This document shows positions 5,541 through 6,875 of a stretch of 6,875 nt of DNA, piece by piece; positions within the stretch are counted from its first letter, which is position 1, and every line of letters starts with the position of its first letter. The position numbers and the translations under genes were made by a program. The notes below the pieces were generated by a model. The model did no database searches, was not told the DNA's origin, and worked only from the letters and a program-made list of their open reading frames with translations. The stretch is taken from positions 1 through 6,875 of the forward strand of contig CAJMQZ010000107.1 of assembly GCA_905215595.1 (NCBI GenBank), read 5' to 3'. The DNA is from an uncultured bacterium (lineage in GTDB: Bacteria; Bacillota; Clostridia; Oscillospirales; Ruminococcaceae).

Positions 5541-6104
5541 ATGCATACCGTTTCTCTGCCCGTGCTCAAGGCGGGCGAATACGCCGGCGGCGTCTGGTAT
5601 TACGAACCACACACCTACCAAAACTACCGTTATGTCCTTGGCCGCGTGGGTAAGCACCCACTGGTGTGCATCGGCATCAACCCCAGCACCGCCCAGCCCG
5701 GCGCGCTGGACCCCACCTTAAAAAGCGTGGAGCGTCTGGCCGCCGCCAACGGCTTTGACAGCTGGATCATGTTCAACGTCTACCCCCAGCGCGCCACCGA
5801 CCCCAACGATATGGATAAGACCCCCGACCGCGCCCTGTGCGATGAAAACCTGCGCTGGCTGCGGGCGGTGCTGGCACAGACCGAGCCCACCATGTGGGCA
5901 GCATGGGGCACCCTGATCGAAAAGCGGGACTACCTGCCCGGCCTGATGCGGGAGATGGTGGCCCTGACGCGGGAGCGGGAGATCCCGTGGGTCACCTTTG
6001 GCAAGCGCAGCAAAAAGGGACACCCGCACCACCCGCTGTATCTGCGCAAGGATTCCACCCCGGAACCCTTTGATGTGGAAAACTATCTGGACACCTGTTT
6101 CTGA
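5541..6104 (+). CDS. DUF1643 domain-containing protein
   Basis: The 187-residue protein is soluble by sequence and of unknown biochemical function. It carries the DUF1643 signature in order: GINPSTA (45-51), a DPT (57-59), FNVYPQRATDP (78-88), WAAWG (119-123) and KKGHPHHPLYL (158-168). The family is widespread in bacteria and phages. The spacing of a GxNPS loop and a C-terminal HP loop recalls uracil-DNA glycosylase folds, an inference only. AGGAG at 5527-5531, 9 nt before the ATG, supports this start. It is the first gene of a two-gene unit; the PAP2 gene follows after 28 nt. It is transcribed divergently from the BMP operon. It is about full length for the family. Confidence 0.9.
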   Translation: MHTVSLPVLKAGEYAGGVWYYEPHTYQNYRYVLGRVGKHPLVCIGINPSTAQPGALDPTLKSVERLAAANGFDSWIMFNVYPQRATDPNDMDKTPDRALCDENLRWLRAVLAQTEPTMWAAWGTLIEKRDYLPGLMREMVALTREREIPWVTFGKRSKKGHPHHPLYLRKDSTPEPFDVENYLDTCF

Positions 6105-6117
6105 TGTCCGACCCGAC

Positions 6118-6125
6118 AGGAGGAG
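6118..6125 (+). promoter_or_regulatory. Ribosome binding site fixing a TTG start at 6133
   Basis: AGGAGGAG, a near-perfect Shine-Dalgarno match, lies 7 nt before TTG at 6133. The alternative in-frame ATG at 5998 lies inside the DUF1643 gene and would add 45 residues with no family resemblance. Confidence 0.85.
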
Positions 6126-6132
6126 AGCTGCT

Positions 6133-6669
6133 TTGACCGCAGAACAGTATAAGCCCATCTATCACTGGTTCAGCGACCATCCGGCCGTAAAGCGGCTGGT
6201 CGTTTTTCTGGACCGGTGGCTGCCGCTGGTGCCCTTTGTGTGCTATCCGGTGCTGCTGTGCCTGCTGAACATCCGGCTCTCGCGGCTGTTCCTCACCCAG
6301 AATCAGGCCGCGCTGGACTTTATGGTGCTCATCGCCCGCTCCGTCTTTGTGCCGGGGCTGGTGTTCTGGGGCGGCACGTTGCTGCGCAGTCGGCTGCACT
6401 TTCCCCGCCCCTACGAGCAGCCCGGCTTTACCCCGCTGGTGGCAAAAGAGAGCCGTGGACACTCCATGCCCTCCCGCCACGCGCTGAGCGCCGCCGTGCT
6501 GGCGGCGGTGTGGCTGTATTTCTACCCCGCTGCGGGCTGCGTGATGGTGGGCATTGCCCTGCTCATCTGCTGCCTGCGGGTGCTCACCGGGGTGCATCAT
6601 GTGCGGGACGTGGTGTGCGGCTTTGCACTGGGCTTTGCGCTGGGCTGTGCCGGAATGTGGCTGCTGTAA
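6133..6669 (+). CDS. PAP2-family membrane phosphatase
   Basis: The 178-residue integral membrane protein is related to type-2 phosphatidic-acid and undecaprenyl-pyrophosphate phosphatases; the natural substrate is likely a lipid phosphate. About five membrane segments are visible, near residues 30-46, 62-83, 117-131, 132-148 and 158-177. The three catalytic motifs are present but altered: R85-x6-R92-P93 (usual first residue Lys), P113-S-R-H116 (usual PSGH) and R149-x5-H155-x3-D159. The nucleophile candidate His155, the acid/base His116 and Asp159 are kept, so activity is plausible. Translation starts at TTG, set by a strong ribosome site. It is the second gene after DUF1643, 28 nt downstream, and is followed directly by a terminator. 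The family call is firm and the substrate is open. Confidence 0.88.
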   Translation: MTAEQYKPIYHWFSDHPAVKRLVVFLDRWLPLVPFVCYPVLLCLLNIRLSRLFLTQNQAALDFMVLIARSVFVPGLVFWGGTLLRSRLHFPRPYEQPGFTPLVAKESRGHSMPSRHALSAAVLAAVWLYFYPAAGCVMVGIALLICCLRVLTGVHHVRDVVCGFALGFALGCAGMWLL

Positions 6670-6701
6670 GGCCGTTCCTACACGCCGGAACGGCCATTTT
6701 T
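6670..6701 (+). terminator. Rho-independent terminator of the DUF1643-PAP2 unit
   Basis: GGCCGTTCC (6670-6678) pairs with GGAACGGCC (6687-6695) around an 8-nt loop and is followed by ATTTTT. It begins immediately after the PAP2 stop codon. Confidence 0.92.
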
Positions 6702-6712
6702 GCCCGCAGCGC

Positions 6713-6732
6713 AAAAAAGTTGAAACTTTTTT
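6713..6732. repeat. A6GTT-GA-AACT6 palindrome before the tRNA promoter
   Basis: AAAAAAGTT (6713-6721) and AACTTTTTT (6724-6732) are perfectly complementary around GA. It could be a weak second terminator for the PAP2 transcript, since it ends in six T, or an A/T-tract upstream element for the tRNA promoter at 6743. Confidence 0.45.
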
Positions 6733-6742
6733 CAGATTTTCC

Positions 6743-6771
6743 TTGACAGAATGCGATGGGTATGGTATTAT
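6743..6771 (+). promoter_or_regulatory. Strong promoter of the tRNA-Arg gene
   Basis: A consensus TTGACA (6743-6748) and TATTAT (6766-6771) are exactly 17 bp apart, with a TGG extension (6763-6765). Transcription would begin near 6778, giving a leader of about 58 nt before the tRNA. Confidence 0.92.
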
Positions 6772-6835
6772 TTCTCTCGCAGCCTGTGCCGACACAGAGC
6801 TGCCGCCATAAAGGAACCCATTGGGATAACAACGT

Positions 6836-6875
6836 GCGCCCGTAGCTCAGGTGGATAGAGCAACTGCCTTCTAAG
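6836..6875 (+). tRNA. tRNA-Arg, anticodon TCT (3' partial)
   Basis: Only the first 40 nt are in the window. The 5' acceptor strand GCGCCCG (6836-6842) is followed by TA, a D-stem GCTC/GAGC (6845-6848, 6858-6861) with an AGGTGGATA loop, the anticodon stem ACTGC and the loop C-T-TCT-A-A (6868-6874). G at 6875 pairs with C at 6867. The anticodon TCT at 6870-6872 reads AGA/AGG codons. The remaining anticodon stem, T-arm and acceptor lie beyond the edge. Confidence 0.93.

Noticed and set aside
5992..6795. 267-codon minus-strand frame opposite DUF1643/PAP2
   Set aside because: It crosses two genes, a terminator and the tRNA promoter, and has no motif; it is a shadow of GC-rich codons.
1..6875. CRISPR array, insertion sequence or transposase gene
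   Set aside because: No regularly spaced direct repeats and no transposase or integrase motifs were found on either strand.

Overview
The window most resembles the chromosome of a gut Clostridia member of the Oscillospiraceae, possibly Faecalibacterium-like. The reasons are the GC-rich third codon positions from about 2330 onward, strong AAGGAG-type ribosome sites, short A/T-flanked terminators, and the mix of a DUF6465 protein, a signal-less BMP-domain protein, a clostridial metallophosphoesterase, a DUF1643 protein and a PAP2 phosphatase. This assignment is from recognition only.

Left part (1-1910): a large gene, cut by the window edge, encodes what looks like a NADAR-type ADP-ribosyl-guanosine hydrolase-like domain, a disordered linker, an unrecognised middle region and a C-terminal PD-(D/E)XK nuclease domain of the Card1/DUF1887 kind. 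Its codon use is visibly more A/T-tolerant than that of the genes to its right, as expected of an accessory defence-type gene. It is followed by a perfect 22-bp inverted repeat with a 4-nt loop, then by a strong Rho-independent terminator.

Middle (1910-2732): a gene-free stretch ends in a near-consensus promoter (2142-2170) and a long leader with a hairpin. These precede a 96-residue DUF6465 protein with an AT-hook-like N-terminal tail. A bidirectional terminator separates it from a convergent operon.

Minus-strand operon (2747-5365): a 643-residue protein joins a ParB/sulfiredoxin-like N-terminal region to a BMP (nucleoside-binding) domain. It has no signal peptide. A calcineurin-like metallophosphoesterase follows 21 nt downstream. 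An extended -10 element lies upstream.

Right part (5476-6875): a divergent plus-strand pair encodes a DUF1643 protein and, from a TTG start, a small PAP2-family membrane phosphatase. It ends in a terminator. A consensus promoter then drives a tRNA-Arg(TCT) gene that is cut by the right edge.

The strongest candidate for something undescribed is the NADAR-nuclease fusion at 2-1789. It has the layout of a Card1 effector, but an ADP-ribose-type domain sits where the CARF sensor would be.
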